From positions 1-7,015 of the forward strand of contig JAGWZX010000031.1 in the NCBI GenBank assembly GCA_018968805.1: a stretch of 7,015 bases of DNA, written 5' to 3'. The first letter of the stretch is position 1, and each line of letters starts with the position of its first letter. Under the pieces are notes generated by a model, which did no database searches, was not told the DNA's origin, and worked only from the letters and a program-made list of their open reading frames with translations. Made by a program: the position numbers and the translations under genes. The DNA is from Patescibacteria group bacterium. Its GTDB lineage: Bacteria; Patescibacteriota; Minisyncoccia; Phycocordibacterales; SIBU01. Positions 6,409 through 7,015 of the stretch are shown one piece after another.

Positions 6409-7015
6409 ATGCAAGGCACCAAAGAAATCAAGCGCCGGATAAAATCAATCAAGAACACCAAGAAAATCACCAAGGCGATGGAATTGGTGGCGGCTTCGAA
6501 GATGAAGCGCGCGGTTTCCTCTGCCCTGGCCTCACGCTTGTACGCTGAATACTCTTGGGACATTTTGACTTCAATCAGCCGCAACGTAGAAGAAATCACC
6601 CACCCGCTTTTTAATGAACGTCCTGCCAAAAATACACTGCTTATTCTCATTACATCCAACCGCGGCCTTTGCGGCGCCTACAACGCCCAAGTCATCAAGA
6701 AAGTGTTGACCTTGCTCAAAAAAAACGGCGGTAAAAATATCGAAGTTGTGACGGTCGGTAAAAAAGGAGACGCGGCGATGCGGCGTGTCGGCAAAAAGGT
6801 CATTGCCGCCTTCCCTGATTTGTCGGGCAACTTCACCATGCGCGACGTTCTGCCGATTTCCACCTTAGCCGTCAATGAATACACCCCCGGCAGATACGAC
6901 CAGGTGCTAGTGGCGTATACTGATTTCAAATCGGCAATGAGCCAAACGCCAAATATCAAGCAGATCGTGCCTGTGTCAAAAACCGAGCTCAAAGAGTTTA
7001 TTTCTGAACTGGAAA
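6409..7015 (+). CDS. atpG: ATP synthase F1 subunit gamma, 3'-truncated by window edge
   Basis: Central rotor shaft of F1 that couples c-ring rotation to catalysis in the beta subunits. The open frame runs off the window, giving 202 codons, roughly two thirds of a typical gamma subunit. The N-terminal helix is unmistakable: KEIKRRIKSIKNTKKITKAM, then ELVAASKMKRA (residues 25-35). The Rossmann-like domain signature ITSNRGLCGAYNAQ is at residues 81-94. The start ATG is 21 bases after the secreted-protein stop. No Shine-Dalgarno precedes it; instead there are CTTTAATCTT and CAACTAA-CAACTTC. The gene has returned to the richer G+C codon style of atpA, showing that the operon resumes after the insertion. 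The C-terminal helix, and presumably atpD and atpC, lie beyond position 7015. Confidence 0.96.
   Translation, partial: MQGTKEIKRRIKSIKNTKKITKAMELVAASKMKRAVSSALASRLYAEYSWDILTSISRNVEEITHPLFNERPAKNTLLILITSNRGLCGAYNAQVIKKVLTLLKKNGGKNIEVVTVGKKGDAAMRRVGKKVIAAFPDLSGNFTMRDVLPISTLAVNEYTPGRYDQVLVAYTDFKSAMSQTPNIKQIVPVSKTELKEFISELE

Noticed and set aside
6396..6992. Two - strand open frames opposite the 3' end region
   Set aside because: The + strand frame from 6409 encodes an unmistakable gamma subunit; these are its shadows.

Overview
The window looks like chromosomal DNA of a Candidate Phyla Radiation (Patescibacteria, probably Parcubacteria-like) bacterium. This is an inference from protein style: a short delta subunit, an HtrA-type protease ending without a PDZ domain, a CPR-style PemK/MazF-like protein, a small secreted protein with a Trp-rich stretch after its signal peptide, and an almost complete lack of Shine-Dalgarno sequences. 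No rRNA or tRNA is present to confirm it. All genes lie on the + strand.

Layout. 1-672 is the 3' part of a trypsin-like (HtrA/DegP-type) serine protease. 673-837 is an intergenic region ending in a good extended -10 promoter only a few bases before the next gene. 838-4839 is the first block of an F1Fo ATP synthase operon in canonical order: AtpZ/AtpI-family gene, atpB (a), atpE (c), atpF (b), atpH (delta), atpA (alpha). Within it, atpE is bracketed by its own near-consensus promoter (1991-2019) and by a weak intrinsic terminator (2368-2393), an arrangement suited to making extra c subunit for the ring. 4840-6408 interrupts the usual atpA-atpG junction. It holds a perfect 13-bp-stem palindrome, an orphan PemK/MazF-like gene (4916-5332) whose usual catalytic Arg position is Trp, a strong terminator, a second palindrome, a promoter, and a secreted coiled-coil/Gln-rich protein of unknown function (5500-6387). 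6409-7015 resumes the operon with the 5' two thirds of atpG (gamma); atpD and atpC are expected just beyond the window.

How the genes work together. The a, c and b subunits form the membrane Fo motor, delta ties b to the alpha/beta head, alpha and gamma belong to F1, and the AtpZ/AtpI-like protein probably helps assemble the c ring. The c subunit has the essential Glu but lacks the extra Na+ ligands, so proton coupling is predicted. Because a strong terminator follows the PemK-like gene, atpG and the genes after it are probably transcribed separately from atpI-atpA, from the promoter before the secreted-protein gene.

Most unusual points: the two-gene insertion inside an ATP synthase operon, the probable loss of the toxin's active-site Arg, the related palindrome-plus-tail elements on both sides of that toxin gene, the promoter/terminator bracket around atpE, and the systematic absence of Shine-Dalgarno motifs. 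No intergenic gap exceeds 170 bases, and I see no RNA genes, CRISPR array or insertion sequence.
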